The notes beneath the pieces are model-generated. The model was not told where the DNA came from. It saw nothing but the letters and a program-made list of their open reading frames with translations, and made no database searches. This document shows, one piece after another, positions 9,214-18,060 of a DNA stretch of 64,000 nucleotides. The stretch is taken from contig NZ_JAIMIC010000001.1 in NCBI RefSeq assembly GCF_019966545.1, forward strand, positions 248,001 through 312,000, written 5' to 3'. Position numbers and translations under genes: made by a program. The first letter of the stretch is position 1. The number at the start of each line of letters is the position of its first letter. Source of the DNA: Heliomarina baculiformis. GTDB lineage: Bacteria > Pseudomonadota > Alphaproteobacteria > Rhodobacterales > Rhodobacteraceae.

Positions 9214-9462
9214 ATGCCCTCGACACCCGCCCTCGTCGCGCAGACCGCGACCGAGAAGAATGCTCTTCCTTCCGCCGATATCACTGTCATCGGGACCCTG
9301 ACCTCTCCCAAGGGCGATATTGCCCTTCTGCGTACCCGCAACGGGCGCGTTCACCGCGTGCAGCGGGGGGATTCGGTGTCGGGTCACACGGTGGCCGTCA
9401 TTACCGAGGGTCAGGTTCACCTCGTGCAGCGCAACATCGCAAGGGTCTACGCAATCCCTTGA
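9214..9462 (+). CDS. Small PilP/GspC-like protein
   Basis: An 82-residue soluble protein. Residues 22-82 (from ADITVIGTL through GRVHRVQRGDSVSGHTV) have the short beta-strand pattern seen in PilP and GspC periplasmic domains: a value that is never null, then a GD-x(2)-G turn. No signal peptide or pilus genes are nearby, so a pilus role is not implied. No clear ribosome-binding site precedes the ATG, so a longer form is possible. It is followed after 82 bases by an SDR gene. Function unknown. Confidence 0.55.
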   Translation: MPSTPALVAQTATEKNALPSADITVIGTLTSPKGDIALLRTRNGRVHRVQRGDSVSGHTVAVITEGQVHLVQRNIARVYAIP

Positions 9463-9544
9463 TCCGGCCCCTTGCTGCACCGGACGGGCGAAACCCGTGC
9501 GGCGGGACTTGACCTTGCCGAAAATCGCGCCCAAACCCGCGCGC

Positions 9545-10186
9545 ATGACAAAAACAGCCCTGATCACCGGTGCCTCGCGCGGGCTTGGCGCCGCCCTTGC
9601 CGAGGCGCTTGCGCCCTCCCATCACATCATTGCCGTGGCGCGCACCACCGGCGCGCTCGAAGAGCTGGATGACCGCATCAAGGCGAAAGGCGGCAGCGCC
9701 ACGCTGGCGCCGATGGACATCACCGTGCCTGACGCGATGGCGACACTTTGCCGAGGCATTCACGACCGTTGGGGAACGCTCGATCTCTGGCTACATACGG
9801 CGATCCACGCAGCCCCACTGTCGCCCGCGCATTTCACCGATACCCGCGACTGGGAGAAATCCGTCGCCGTGAACGCGACCGCGACCTCGGTGCTGATCCC
9901 CTATGTTACGCCTCTCTTGAGCGCCGAGAGCCAGGCGGTGTTCTTCGACGATCCGCGCGCGGGCGAGAAGTTCTTTGCGACCTACGGCGCGACCAAGGCG
10001 GCGCAGATCGCAATGGCAAAAAGCTGGCAGGCCGAAACCGTCAAGACCGGGCCGCGCATCCATATCCTGACGCCCGCGCCGATGCCCACGGCCACGCGCG
10101 CGCGCTTCTTCCCGGGCGAAGATCGCGATGCGCTTGCCACCCCGGCAGGCGAGGCCGCGCGCCTGTTAGGCGAACTGAGTCTCTGA
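9545..10186 (+). CDS. SDR family protein, YciK-like
   Basis: A 213-residue Rossmann-fold protein of the short-chain dehydrogenase/reductase superfamily. The nucleotide motif GASRGLG is at 9-15 and the YxxxK pair is Y147 and K151. The catalytic serine expected about 13 residues before the tyrosine is not seen: that stretch reads [10 protein letters not shown]. Activity is therefore uncertain. The ATG at 9545 begins the Rossmann strand directly; longer in-frame sequence upstream is the neighbouring gene read out of frame. Substrate unknown. Confidence 0.8.
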   Translation: MTKTALITGASRGLGAALAEALAPSHHIIAVARTTGALEELDDRIKAKGGSATLAPMDITVPDAMATLCRGIHDRWGTLDLWLHTAIHAAPLSPAHFTDTRDWEKSVAVNATATSVLIPYVTPLLSAESQAVFFDDPRAGEKFFATYGATKAAQIAMAKSWQAETVKTGPRIHILTPAPMPTATRARFFPGEDRDALATPAGEAARLLGELSL

Positions 10187-10210
10187 CGACACGTCGCCTG
10201 CGAAACAAGG

Positions 10211-10233
10211 GCCGCGCCCACCTGTCGCGCGGC
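10211..10233 (+). terminator. GC hairpin between the SDR gene and surE
   Basis: A 7-bp GC stem (GCCGCGC with GCGCGGC) and a 9-base loop, followed by TCTTC. The U-run is weak, so it may be only a partial terminator. Confidence 0.35.
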
Positions 10234-10289
10234 TCTTCACTTGCTCCGCCATGCCCGCTCGCCTATCAAGGCGCGAAAAGGGGCAGGCC

Positions 10290-11072
10290 ATGCGAATTCT
10301 CATCACCAATGACGACGGTATCCAGGCGCGCGGGCTGAAAGCGCTCGACAAGATCGCGCATGAACTGGCCGGGCCGGATGGCGAAGTCTGGACCGTGGCC
10401 CCCGCGTTCGAGCAATCCGGCGTGGCCCATTGCATCAGCTACACGCACCCCATGCTGCTCGCCAAGATGGACGAGCGCCGCTTTACCACCGAGGGATCGC
10501 CCGCCGATTGCGTGCTCGCCGCGCTGCACGAGGTGATGATCGACTCGCCCCCCGATCTGGTTCTGTCGGGCGTGAACCGGGGCAACAACTCGGCCGAGAA
10601 CGCGCTTTATTCCGGCACGCTGGGCGGCGCGATGGAGGCCGCACTGCAGGGGCTGCCCGCGATTGCGCTCTCGCAATACCTTGGCCCCAAGATTTTCGAG
10701 GCCGAGAACATGTTCGAAGCGGCCGAGCAGCACGGCGCCGATGTGATCCGCAAGATCCTTGCCAACACGCCCTGCACCGGCGAAGATTACCGCCTGTTCT
10801 ACAACGTGAATTTCCCGCCCGTCGCCGGGGCCGATGTCAAGGGCATCCGCGCCACCACGCAGGGCTTCCGCCCCGATACCACCTTTTCGGTCGAGCCGCA
10901 TAACTCCCCGTCGGGAAAGCGTTTCCTGTGGATCAAGGGCAGCCAGCAACACGTCAACACGGCGCCCGGCAGCGATGCGCAGGCCAATCTCGACGGCTAT
11001 ATCTCGGTCACCCCGATGCGCGCGGATCTCACGGCCCATGACGCGCTCGATGCGCTGAAAGCGATTGAATGA
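10290..11072 (+). CDS. surE: 5'/3'-nucleotidase SurE
   Basis: Metal-dependent phosphatase acting on nucleoside monophosphates and linked to stationary-phase survival. The 260-residue protein opens with [11 protein letters not shown], the metal-binding DD motif, and carries [18 protein letters not shown] around residues 94-111, another family signature. The start at 10290 follows a G-rich ribosome-binding site. Its stop overlaps the pcm start by 4 bases, and the surE-pcm-nlpD order is a widely conserved stress-survival cluster. Confidence 0.96.
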   Translation: MRILITNDDGIQARGLKALDKIAHELAGPDGEVWTVAPAFEQSGVAHCISYTHPMLLAKMDERRFTTEGSPADCVLAALHEVMIDSPPDLVLSGVNRGNNSAENALYSGTLGGAMEAALQGLPAIALSQYLGPKIFEAENMFEAAEQHGADVIRKILANTPCTGEDYRLFYNVNFPPVAGADVKGIRATTQGFRPDTTFSVEPHNSPSGKRFLWIKGSQQHVNTAPGSDAQANLDGYISVTPMRADLTAHDALDALKAIE

Positions 11073-11719
11073 GCGGCACCGACCCGGAAACCAAGATGCA
11101 GTTTCTCTATGCCTTGCGCTCGCGCGGGGTCACCGACAAGCGCGTGCTGAACGCGATGGAGACCATCGACCGGGGCATGTTCATCACCGGGCTTTTCGCC
11201 GAACGCGCCTATGAGGACACGCCGCTGCCCATCGCTTGCGGGCAGACGATTTCGCAGCCTTCGGTCGTGGGGCTGATGACACAGGCGCTGCAGATCAATC
11301 CGCGCGACAAGGTGCTCGAGGTCGGTACCGGTTCGGGCTATCAGGCGGCGATCCTGTCGCGCCTCGCCCGCCGGGTCTATACGGTCGACCGCCACGCCCG
11401 GCTGGTTCGCGAGGCGAACGAGGTTTTTTCCAAGCTCGGCTTTGTGAATATCACCGCGATGACGGCGGATGGCTCACACGGCCTGCCCGATCAGGCGCCG
11501 TTTGACCGGATTCTGGTCACCGCCGCCGCCGAAGACCCGCCCGGACCGCTCTTGGCTCAGCTCAAGATCGGGGGTATCATGGTCGTACCGGTCGGCCAGT
11601 CCGACGCGGTGCAGACGCTGATCCGGGTCCGTCGCGGCGAAGACGGGTTCGATTATGACGAAATTCGCCCCGTCCGCTTCGTCCCCCTCCTTGAAGGTCT
11701 GGGCAAGGACGGTACATAA
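11069..11719 (+). CDS. pcm: Protein-L-isoaspartate O-methyltransferase
   Basis: Repairs isomerised aspartyl residues in aged proteins using S-adenosylmethionine. The 216 residues contain the family block [15 protein letters not shown] and the SAM-binding motif [15 protein letters not shown]. Translation is probably coupled to surE (ATGA overlap). The next gene, nlpD, follows after 75 bases. Length and motifs are normal. Confidence 0.95.
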   Translation: MSGTDPETKMQFLYALRSRGVTDKRVLNAMETIDRGMFITGLFAERAYEDTPLPIACGQTISQPSVVGLMTQALQINPRDKVLEVGTGSGYQAAILSRLARRVYTVDRHARLVREANEVFSKLGFVNITAMTADGSHGLPDQAPFDRILVTAAAEDPPGPLLAQLKIGGIMVVPVGQSDAVQTLIRVRRGEDGFDYDEIRPVRFVPLLEGLGKDGT

Positions 11720-11794
11720 GCGGTACACGAGACCGAAAGCATATGTGCTGCGACCTCCCGGCGAAACAGGGGGGCGCATGTTGAGGAAGCCGAG

Positions 11795-12973
11795 ATGACC
11801 AAGTCCACAGGACGCCCTTCATTCCGAATTCTGACCGCCGTTTCCCTGCTTGCCCTGCTCGCAGCCTGCGACGAGCCGCTCGATTTCGACATGCGCGGCA
11901 AGATCGGTGCGTTTTCGACCGCCCCGGCGGCCCAGTCGGCGACCGGCACCCGCCCCGCTGCGGACAATCGTGGCGTAATCTCATATCCGAATTATCAGGT
12001 GGCCGTGGCCCGTCGCGGCGATACGGTGACCACCGTGGCCAACCGGGTCGGCCTGCCCGCCTCGGAACTGGCCCGCTACAACGGGCTGACGCCGGGCGAT
12101 ACCCTGCGCGATGGCGAAATTCTTGCCCTGCCGACACGCGTCGCCGAACCCTCGGCCGCGACCGGCGTGGATATTGCCAGCCTTGCAGGGAGCGCCATCG
12201 ACGCCTCACCGAGCACAAGCAACTCGGTCCAGACCACCGCCCTACCCCCGGCAGCCGCGTCCAAGCCCGCACAGGTACAGGCCGCCGAGCCGGTGCGCCA
12301 CCGCGTGGCACGCGGTGAAACCGCCTATACCATCGCGCGGCTTTACAATGTGCCGGTCAAGTCGCTGGCCGAATGGAACGGGCTCGGTTCGGATTTCTCG
12401 ATCCGCGAAGGCCAGTACCTGATGATCCCCGTGGCCGGTGCCGCCGCGCCGAAACCCGCACCGATCGTCGCCGATACCACGGTCACCGAACCGGGCGAAG
12501 GCAGCCCGACGCCGCTGCCCCCGAGCGCGGCCAAACCGCTGCCGGCTGAAAAGGTCGCGCCGCGTACCGAAGAGGTGGCCCAGACCGTCACAATCGACAA
12601 GCCTACCAAGAATCCCGCGTCGAATGCCGCGATGGGCATGCCAGTGCAGGGCAAGATCATCCGTACCTATTCCAAGGGCAAGAACGAAGGCATCGACATC
12701 GCGGCCAGCCCCGGCTCGCCCGTCAATGCCGCCGCCGATGGCAGCGTTGCCGCGATCACCTCAAGCGCCGATCAGGTGCCCATCGTGGTCGTGCGTCACC
12801 CCGACAACCTGCTGACCGTTTATGCCAATGTCGAAGGCATAAAGGTCAAAAAGGGCGATACGGTGAAACGTGGCCAACAGCTGGCCAAACTGCGCAGCGG
12901 CGACAATGCCTATGTGCATTTCGAAGTCCGCAACGGGTTCGACAGCGTTAATCCGCAGCCCTACCTCGAATAA
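11795..12973 (+). CDS. nlpD: NlpD-like LysM/LytM lipoprotein
   Basis: A 392-residue outer-membrane-type lipoprotein with lipobox LAAC (C25), two LysM peptidoglycan-binding modules (about 68-113 and 168-213), a Pro/Ala-rich linker, and a C-terminal M23/LytM domain (about 285-390). The LytM zinc ligands are lost: NEGIDIA where H-x-GID is expected, and YVHFEVR where HxHFE is expected. NlpD and EnvC have the same loss and work by activating amidases at division. It is the third gene of the surE-pcm-nlpD cluster. Confidence 0.9.
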   Translation: MTKSTGRPSFRILTAVSLLALLAACDEPLDFDMRGKIGAFSTAPAAQSATGTRPAADNRGVISYPNYQVAVARRGDTVTTVANRVGLPASELARYNGLTPGDTLRDGEILALPTRVAEPSAATGVDIASLAGSAIDASPSTSNSVQTTALPPAAASKPAQVQAAEPVRHRVARGETAYTIARLYNVPVKSLAEWNGLGSDFSIREGQYLMIPVAGAAAPKPAPIVADTTVTEPGEGSPTPLPPSAAKPLPAEKVAPRTEEVAQTVTIDKPTKNPASNAAMGMPVQGKIIRTYSKGKNEGIDIAASPGSPVNAAADGSVAAITSSADQVPIVVVRHPDNLLTVYANVEGIKVKKGDTVKRGQQLAKLRSGDNAYVHFEVRNGFDSVNPQPYLE

Positions 12974-12978
12974 GCCCC

Positions 12979-12999
12979 GGCGGGCGCTTTCAGCCCGCC
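12979..12999. terminator. Hairpin between convergent nlpD and GFA gene
   Basis: A perfect 7-bp stem (GGCGGGC with GCCCGCC) with a 7-base loop lies across the 3' ends of two converging genes. There is no U-run on either side, so it is a candidate bidirectional end signal only. Confidence 0.4.
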
Positions 13000-13445
13000 T
13001 GAGCATACTCCGCAACCAGCGACTTGAACTGCTCCCTCGGTGGGAACCCCTCAAAGCTGTGCTTGGCCGGGGTCTCGGCCCATGCCAGCTTTTCCTTGGT
13101 CACGGTTTCGATAAAGGGCGTGAACCATGACATGTCGTCCAGCATTGTCGGATGCACGTTGACGAAGACATCGTTCCCGGCAATCCGCGTGAACATCCAT
13201 GCCTTGCAGTCCGGACAGCACATGTGGCTCAGCGCCTCGCTGGGCGCCCCGCCGACAACCGGTTCTCCCCCGATCACCTCAAAGGCCCCAACCGGGAACA
13301 TGGCTGTCAGCGAATAGGCACTCGCGGCCATCTTCTGACATCCCACACAGTGGCAGGCCGCTGTCATCATCGGCTTGGCCGTAACCCTGATCCGCACCTT
13401 GCCGCAGCGGCAGGAGCCTTCCATCGGCAGTGACATCTCCGGCAT
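12990..13445 (-). CDS. GFA family (CENP-V/GFA domain) protein
   Basis: A 151-residue protein of the glutathione-dependent formaldehyde-activating (GFA) superfamily. The zinc-binding cysteines are present: C12 and C14 in SCRCG, C31, C33 and C36 in CHCVGC, and a later CCPDC (C76-C80). Most members are of unknown substrate, so formaldehyde detoxification is not established here. The ATG at 13445 follows a GAGGGGAA ribosome-binding site. It lies 26 bases downstream of the DUF815 gene on the same strand. Confidence 0.85.
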   Translation of the reverse strand: MPEMSLPMEGSCRCGKVRIRVTAKPMMTAACHCVGCQKMAASAYSLTAMFPVGAFEVIGGEPVVGGAPSEALSHMCCPDCKAWMFTRIAGNDVFVNVHPTMLDDMSWFTPFIETVTKEKLAWAETPAKHSFEGFPPREQFKSLVAEYAQAG

Positions 13446-13471
13446 TGCGTTCCCCTCCTCAGGTTTCGCCT

Positions 13472-14314
13472 CTACCCGATACGTACCCCGTGACGCCCCG
13501 CCAGGTCGACAAAGAACTGCCATGCCACCCGCCCCGAGCGTGATCCGCGCGTGGCCTGCCATTCGATCGCCTCGGCCCGCAGCTTATCCGGCGCCACCTC
13601 GACGCCATGCGCGGTACAATACCGGTCGATCATCGCAAGGTATTCGTCCTGCGAACAGGGATGGAAGCCCAGCCACAGCCCGAACCGGTCGGAAAGCGAA
13701 ACCTTCTCCTCGACCGCTTCCGAGGGGCTGATCGCGCTTGAGCGTTCGTTCTCGATCATGTCGCGCGGCATCAGGTGGCGTCGGTTCGAGGTGGCATAAA
13801 GCACCACATTATCCGGCCGCCCCTCGATGCCACCATCCAGCACCGCCTTGAGCGATTTGTAATGCTCGTCATCATGGCTGAACGACAGGTCATCGCAGAA
13901 CAGCACGAACCGCTGCGGCGCTTCCCTCAGGTGCGTTAGCAGACGTCCGACCGATGGCAGGTCTTCGCGTTGCAGCTCGACCAGTTTAAGATCCGGGTTC
14001 TCCGCGTAAACTTCGGCATGGATCGCCTTGACAAGGCTCGACTTCCCCATGCCCCGCGCGCCCCAGAGCAGCGCGTTATTTGCCGCGAACCCCTTGGCGA
14101 ACCGCCGCGTGTTGTCCAGCAGCGTGTCGCGCGACCGGTCGATCCCGACCAAAAGGTCCAGCCCCACCCGGTTGACCACCGGCACCGGCACCAGCCGCTC
14201 CGGGTCCACGTGCCACACGAAAGCAGGCGCGCGGCTGAAGTCCGGTGCCGGCAGCGGCGCCGGAGACATCCTCTCAAGCGCCGCCGCAATTCTCGTAAGT
14301 TGTACTTCACTCAC
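13472..14314 (-). CDS. DUF815 family AAA ATPase
   Basis: A 280-residue AAA-type ATPase. Walker A is GARGMGKS at 85-92, Walker B is [10 protein letters not shown], and a sensor segment reads [11 protein letters not shown]; these are characteristic of DUF815. Cellular role is unknown. It starts within the tatC stop codon (4-base overlap), an arrangement conserved in Rhodobacteraceae, which hints at a link with protein export or simply operon membership (inference). Confidence 0.9.
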   Translation of the reverse strand: MSEVQLTRIAAALERMSPAPLPAPDFSRAPAFVWHVDPERLVPVPVVNRVGLDLLVGIDRSRDTLLDNTRRFAKGFAANNALLWGARGMGKSSLVKAIHAEVYAENPDLKLVELQREDLPSVGRLLTHLREAPQRFVLFCDDLSFSHDDEHYKSLKAVLDGGIEGRPDNVVLYATSNRRHLMPRDMIENERSSAISPSEAVEEKVSLSDRFGLWLGFHPCSQDEYLAMIDRYCTAHGVEVAPDKLRAEAIEWQATRGSRSGRVAWQFFVDLAGRHGVRIG

Positions 14315-15213
14315 TTGCCGTCTTCCCGCTCTTCATCGAATTCAGCGGCAAGCGGGTCGTCGAACTCTTCTTCATCGTCGTAATAGCCCTGCGCCCGCAG
14401 CTCGGCTTCGCGCTTGGTTTCGACCCGGCGCACAAGGAAGATCGAAATCTCGTACAGGCCGTAGACCACCACAAACAGGATGACCTGCGTAATCACGTCC
14501 GGCGGCGTCACCAGCGCGGCCAGCACAAGAATGGCCACCACCGCATATTTGCGCACGCCCTTAAGTCCGTCCGCGCTCACCAGCCCGGCCTTGCCCATCA
14601 GGGTCAGCAGCACCGGCAGCTGGAAACACAGGCCAAAGGCCACGATGAATTTCACGGTCAGGTTCAGGTATTCCTGCGCCGAGCCCTGAAACACCACGCT
14701 CAGCCCCGGCTGCGCCATCTCTGGCTGTGCTACGACCGCCTCGCCCTCTGCGCCGAACTGCTGGAAACCAAGGAAGAAATCATAGGCCAGCGGTGTCACC
14801 ACGTAAAAGGCAAAGGATGCCCCCAGCAGGAACATGAACGGCGACGCGATCAGGAAGGGCAGGAAGGCGCCCTTTTCGGACTTGTAAAGCCCGGGCGCCA
14901 CAAAGCGCCACATCTGCAACCCGATATAGGGAAAGGCGAGGATGAAGCCGCCCAGAAGCGAGATCTTGATCGCAACGAAAAAGCCTTCCTGCGGGCTGAT
15001 GAAGATCAGGTCACAATCCTGTCCGCGCGTGGCAAGCACCTCGCAAAGCGGGTTGGTCAGGAAATTGAACAGCGGCGTCGCCACGGTAAAACAGATCACC
15101 ATGCCAACGACAAAGGCGACGACCGAATGGATCAGCCGGTTGCGCAGTTCCGCAAGGTGTTCGATCAGCGGCGCGGCGCTGTCGTCGATGTCGTCATTCG
15201 CCATCTGGCTCAT
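14311..15213 (-). CDS. tatC: Sec-independent protein translocase TatC
   Basis: Six-helix inner-membrane core of the twin-arginine translocase; it binds the RR signal peptide with TatB. The 300-residue protein begins with the conserved HLAELRNRL block (about 19-27) on the cytoplasmic side, and family motifs continue through the membrane region. The acidic C-terminal tail after about residue 270 ([21 protein letters not shown]) is a lineage feature. It overlaps tatB and the DUF815 gene by 3 to 4 bases. Confidence 0.96.
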   Translation of the reverse strand: MSQMANDDIDDSAAPLIEHLAELRNRLIHSVVAFVVGMVICFTVATPLFNFLTNPLCEVLATRGQDCDLIFISPQEGFFVAIKISLLGGFILAFPYIGLQMWRFVAPGLYKSEKGAFLPFLIASPFMFLLGASFAFYVVTPLAYDFFLGFQQFGAEGEAVVAQPEMAQPGLSVVFQGSAQEYLNLTVKFIVAFGLCFQLPVLLTLMGKAGLVSADGLKGVRKYAVVAILVLAALVTPPDVITQVILFVVVYGLYEISIFLVRRVETKREAELRAQGYYDDEEEFDDPLAAEFDEEREDGK

Positions 15214-15692
15214 TCTTTGGGTCCGGTTGGTTCAGGGCTGGCCGTCTCTGGCGTCAGATCGGCCTCGGCTGCATCCGCCTGCGCCGCAGCCTCGGCGGCT
15301 TCGCGCGACTTGCGCTCGGCCGCGGCCCGCGCGGTGGCCGCCTTGATTTTCTTGGCGTTCTCGTCCCGGTCAGCGGCCAGCTTGCCGGTCTCGCTCTCGG
15401 GCTTGTATTTCTTGGGATCGAACCCGCTTGTCAGGTCGCGGGTTGCATCCTTGACGCTGTCCATCGCGCTCGCCATCGGGTTGGAGGCGGTCTTGAGCCC
15501 CTTGGCGATGTCGCGCACGCCGGATTCATCCGCCGCATCCTCCATCGCCCGCGAGAACTCCCGCGCCATGCCCTTGGCCTTGCCGACAAAGCGGCCGACG
15601 TTGCGGAACAGCACCGGCAAATCCTTGGGCCCCACCACGATCAGCGCCACAACGCCGATCAGCAGAAGCTCCGTCCAACCCAGATCGAACAT
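15210..15692 (-). CDS. tatB: Sec-independent protein translocase TatB
   Basis: Single-span membrane protein that forms the substrate-recognition complex with TatC. The 160 residues open with [13 protein letters not shown], including the conserved glutamate in the membrane helix, followed by the hinge VVGPKDLP, an amphipathic helix and an Ala/Lys/Glu-rich tail. Its position between tatA and tatC in one operon is standard for the family. Confidence 0.95.
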   Translation of the reverse strand: MFDLGWTELLLIGVVALIVVGPKDLPVLFRNVGRFVGKAKGMAREFSRAMEDAADESGVRDIAKGLKTASNPMASAMDSVKDATRDLTSGFDPKKYKPESETGKLAADRDENAKKIKAATARAAAERKSREAAEAAAQADAAEADLTPETASPEPTGPKE

Positions 15693-15698
15693 GTCAGA

Positions 15699-15920
15699 TC
15701 AGACCTTGTCTTTTTCCGCGTCCACATCCGCCGGCGTCACATCCTTGGTGGTGTGGCTCTCGTCTTCCAGTTCTTTCGAGCCATCGGAAACGCCCCGTTT
15801 GAAAGCGGTGATTCCCTTGCCAACTTCGCCCATGAGCGAGCTGATCTTGCCGCGCCCGAACAGCACCAGCACCACGACTGCGATCAGCAGAAGGCCCGGA
15901 AGGCCAATATTGTTCAACAT
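15699..15920 (-). CDS. tatA: Sec-independent protein translocase TatA
   Basis: Pore-forming component of the twin-arginine translocase. From the ATG at 15920 it has 73 residues: a transmembrane helix ending in VLFGRGKIS, the FG hinge, then an amphipathic helix and acidic tail. AAGGAG lies 6 bases upstream of this ATG and decides the start; the TTG at 15926 is less likely. It is the first gene of tatA-tatB-tatC-DUF815, and the roughly 220 bases upstream are shared with the divergent WYL regulator. Confidence 0.94.
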   Translation of the reverse strand: MLNNIGLPGLLLIAVVVLVLFGRGKISSLMGEVGKGITAFKRGVSDGSKELEDESHTTKDVTPADVDAEKDKV

Positions 15921-16142
15921 GTTCAACTCCTTGTCAGATCTTATTCGCCCCGTGCCGCAAATCGCGCAGGCGCGTGTTCGGCATCTTTTCTAGATCCGCC
16001 CCAGCCCGGGGAAAAGCGCAAACCCAACCGGAGGCGCCCCGCCCGGCCCGGTTTTCCTGTCACCTCCCCCGCCCGAAATCAAAACTGACAGGTCTTTGTC
16101 AGTTGCGCTCGACTTTTTCGGCTCCGCCGCCCAGAATGCCCC

Positions 16143-16802
16143 ATGTCCCGCGCCGACCGACTCTTTCAGCTCCTTGGCATCCTGCACGACGGCAGGCTGC
16201 ATCGCGCCGCCGATCTCGCCGCCCGCCTCGGTGTCTCGCAGCGGAGCATCTACCGCGATATGGATACACTTGCGAAAAGCGGCGCGGCCATCACCGGCAC
16301 GCGCGGCACCGGCTACCGGCTCGGGGATGAAATCCTGCTGCCGCCGCTGAAACTCGCCCCGCCAGAACTCGAAGCGCTCCATCTCGCCCTCGCCATCGTC
16401 GCCGAATCGAGCGATCCCGACCTGTCGGCCCATGCCCGCACCCTCATCCAAAAGATCGACGCCGCCCTGCCCGAGGAACAGACCGCCCCCGGCGATGAAT
16501 GGAAAACTGCCGCCCTCCCGGCCGCCCGCGCCGCCCGGAGCTTTTCCCATCTTCCCGCCCTGCGCAGCGCCATCCGCGCCCGCCAGAAACTGCAACTGAC
16601 CGAAACCGGCCACCCCCCCCAAACCATCCGCCCGCTCAGGCTCGAAAACTGGGGCCGCAACTGGATTCTCACCGGCTGGAGCGAGACATCGAACCGTTTC
16701 ACGCAGATCCGCACCGACCTTATCGAAACCGCCACGCCGCTGCCGGAACTCTTCGTCGACGAACCGGGCCGGCAGCTCTCCGATTTCAACGCCGCCGATT
16801 AA
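16143..16802 (+). CDS. HTH-type transcriptional regulator, YafY/WYL class
   Basis: A 219-residue regulator with an N-terminal winged helix (HTH_11; LHRAADLAARLGVSQRSIYRD at about 19-39) and a C-terminal region related to WYL ligand-sensing domains, though the WYL signature itself is not clear. It is divergent from the tat operon, with 222 bases between the two start codons. Target genes cannot be read from the sequence; the neighbouring ABC ATPase is on the other strand and convergent. Confidence 0.85.
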   Translation: MSRADRLFQLLGILHDGRLHRAADLAARLGVSQRSIYRDMDTLAKSGAAITGTRGTGYRLGDEILLPPLKLAPPELEALHLALAIVAESSDPDLSAHARTLIQKIDAALPEEQTAPGDEWKTAALPAARAARSFSHLPALRSAIRARQKLQLTETGHPPQTIRPLRLENWGRNWILTGWSETSNRFTQIRTDLIETATPLPELFVDEPGRQLSDFNAAD

Positions 16803-16830
16803 CGCCAGCCCCGCTGACCGGACGCATTCC

Positions 16831-16885
16831 CGTTCTTCTTTGGGTCAAAAAATATCCCCGCCGGAGGCATGGCCCAACGGGCCAT
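16831..16885 (+). repeat. Dispersed G/C-tract intergenic repeat, copy B
   Basis: Contains TTCTTTGGGTC then AAATATCCCC, closely matching copy C at 27175-27245, and ends with a 7-bp stem (ATGGCCC, loop AAC, GGGCCAT; 16869-16885). It lies in the convergent gap between the WYL regulator and the ABC ATPase gene, where it may act as a bidirectional terminator. Confidence 0.65.
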
Positions 16886-16890
16886 TCATC

Positions 16891-18012
16891 TCACGCTGCA
16901 GCAGGAAACACGAAACAGCGATCACGCGGAACGGTCAGCCACATCACCTTGCCGGGTTTGGGCAGGAAAACATTCGGCACCGTCGCCTTCAGCACCGATC
17001 CATCGAAATCCATCACGAACTCGACCAGCGATTCATGCCCCATGAAGCGCGACCGCTTGACCACCCCCCTTGCCGCCACACCGTCGGTCTCGGTCGGGCG
17101 CGGCCCGTTGCCGCCCCGGTCGAAATCGATGCGCACATGCTGAGGGCGGAACACGATATCGACCATCGTCCCATCCGCCACGCCCGGGGCAAGGAACTGG
17201 CCAAAGGCGGTTTCGGCCAGCGCGCCCGTCACCTCGGCCTGCAACACGTTGGCATCGGAAAAGAAGGACACCGCCGCCCGGTCGACCGGGCGGTTGTAGA
17301 CATTGTACGGCGCGCCCTGCTGAACGATCTTTCCGGCACGCATCAGCGCGATCTCGTCGGCCATGCGCATCGCCTCGTCTGGCTCATGGGTGACCAGCAA
17401 CACGGCGGTATCCTCGTCCTTGAGCACGCCAAGGGTCTCGTCGCGGATGCCATCGCGCAGCCGGTTGTCCAACCCGGAAAACGGCTCGTCCATCAGCATG
17501 ATCCGGGGACGCGGCGCCAGCGCGCGGGCCAGCGCAACGCGCTGCTGCTCACCGCCGGAAAGCTCATGCGGGTAGCCATCGATATGGCGCAGCAGGTCGA
17601 CCCGTTCCAGCAAGCTCTCGACCCGGGCGCGCTTTTCCTCGCGCGACGCGCCGCGCAGACCGAATGCCACGTTGTCGGCCACGCTCAAATGCGGGAAGAG
17701 CGCGAAATCCTGGAACATCAGCCCAATGCCGCGCCGCTCGGGCGGCACGCGGTAATGGGTGTCGCAGACCAGCTTGCCATCTACCCAGATTTCGCCGCTG
17801 TCCTGCATCTCTACCCCGGCGATCATCCGCAGCGTCGTGGATTTGCCACAGCCCGATGGCCCCAGAAGGCAGGTCACCTGTCCCGGCAGGATGGTCAACG
17901 ATACATCATCCACCACCACACGCCCCTCGTAGTGGCGCACGAGGTTGCGGATTTCCAGCCGGGGTTGGGTCTTCAGGTCTTGCAAGCGGGCCTCACTGGC
18001 GGTGCCGAGCAT
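16891..18012 (-). CDS. ABC transporter ATP-binding protein, Fe3+-type (FbpC-like)
   Basis: A 373-residue ATPase of the carbohydrate/iron/polyamine importer class: Walker A GPSGCGKST at 51-59, signature LSGGEQQ at 151-157, Walker B IMLMDE at 171-176, then a C-terminal TOBE-like domain (about 255-373). Sequence around VCDTHYRVPPERRGIGLMFQDFALFPH is most like FbpC iron(III) importers. No permease or binding-protein gene is adjacent, so the partners and substrate are unknown. Start codon choice is uncertain by a few residues. Confidence 0.82.
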   Translation of the reverse strand: MLGTASEARLQDLKTQPRLEIRNLVRHYEGRVVVDDVSLTILPGQVTCLLGPSGCGKSTTLRMIAGVEMQDSGEIWVDGKLVCDTHYRVPPERRGIGLMFQDFALFPHLSVADNVAFGLRGASREEKRARVESLLERVDLLRHIDGYPHELSGGEQQRVALARALAPRPRIMLMDEPFSGLDNRLRDGIRDETLGVLKDEDTAVLLVTHEPDEAMRMADEIALMRAGKIVQQGAPYNVYNRPVDRAAVSFFSDANVLQAEVTGALAETAFGQFLAPGVADGTMVDIVFRPQHVRIDFDRGGNGPRPTETDGVAARGVVKRSRFMGHESLVEFVMDFDGSVLKATVPNVFLPKPGKVMWLTVPRDRCFVFPAAA

Positions 18013-18060
18013 TTCTGTCGGGTAGAGGCGCGGATAGCAACCCGCAAGCCCCCGCGCAAG

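Noticed and set aside
8855-9226. Minus-strand frame in the gene-poor region
   Set aside because: No ribosome-binding site or domain; a second open frame on the same strand overlaps it, as expected of non-coding GC-rich DNA.
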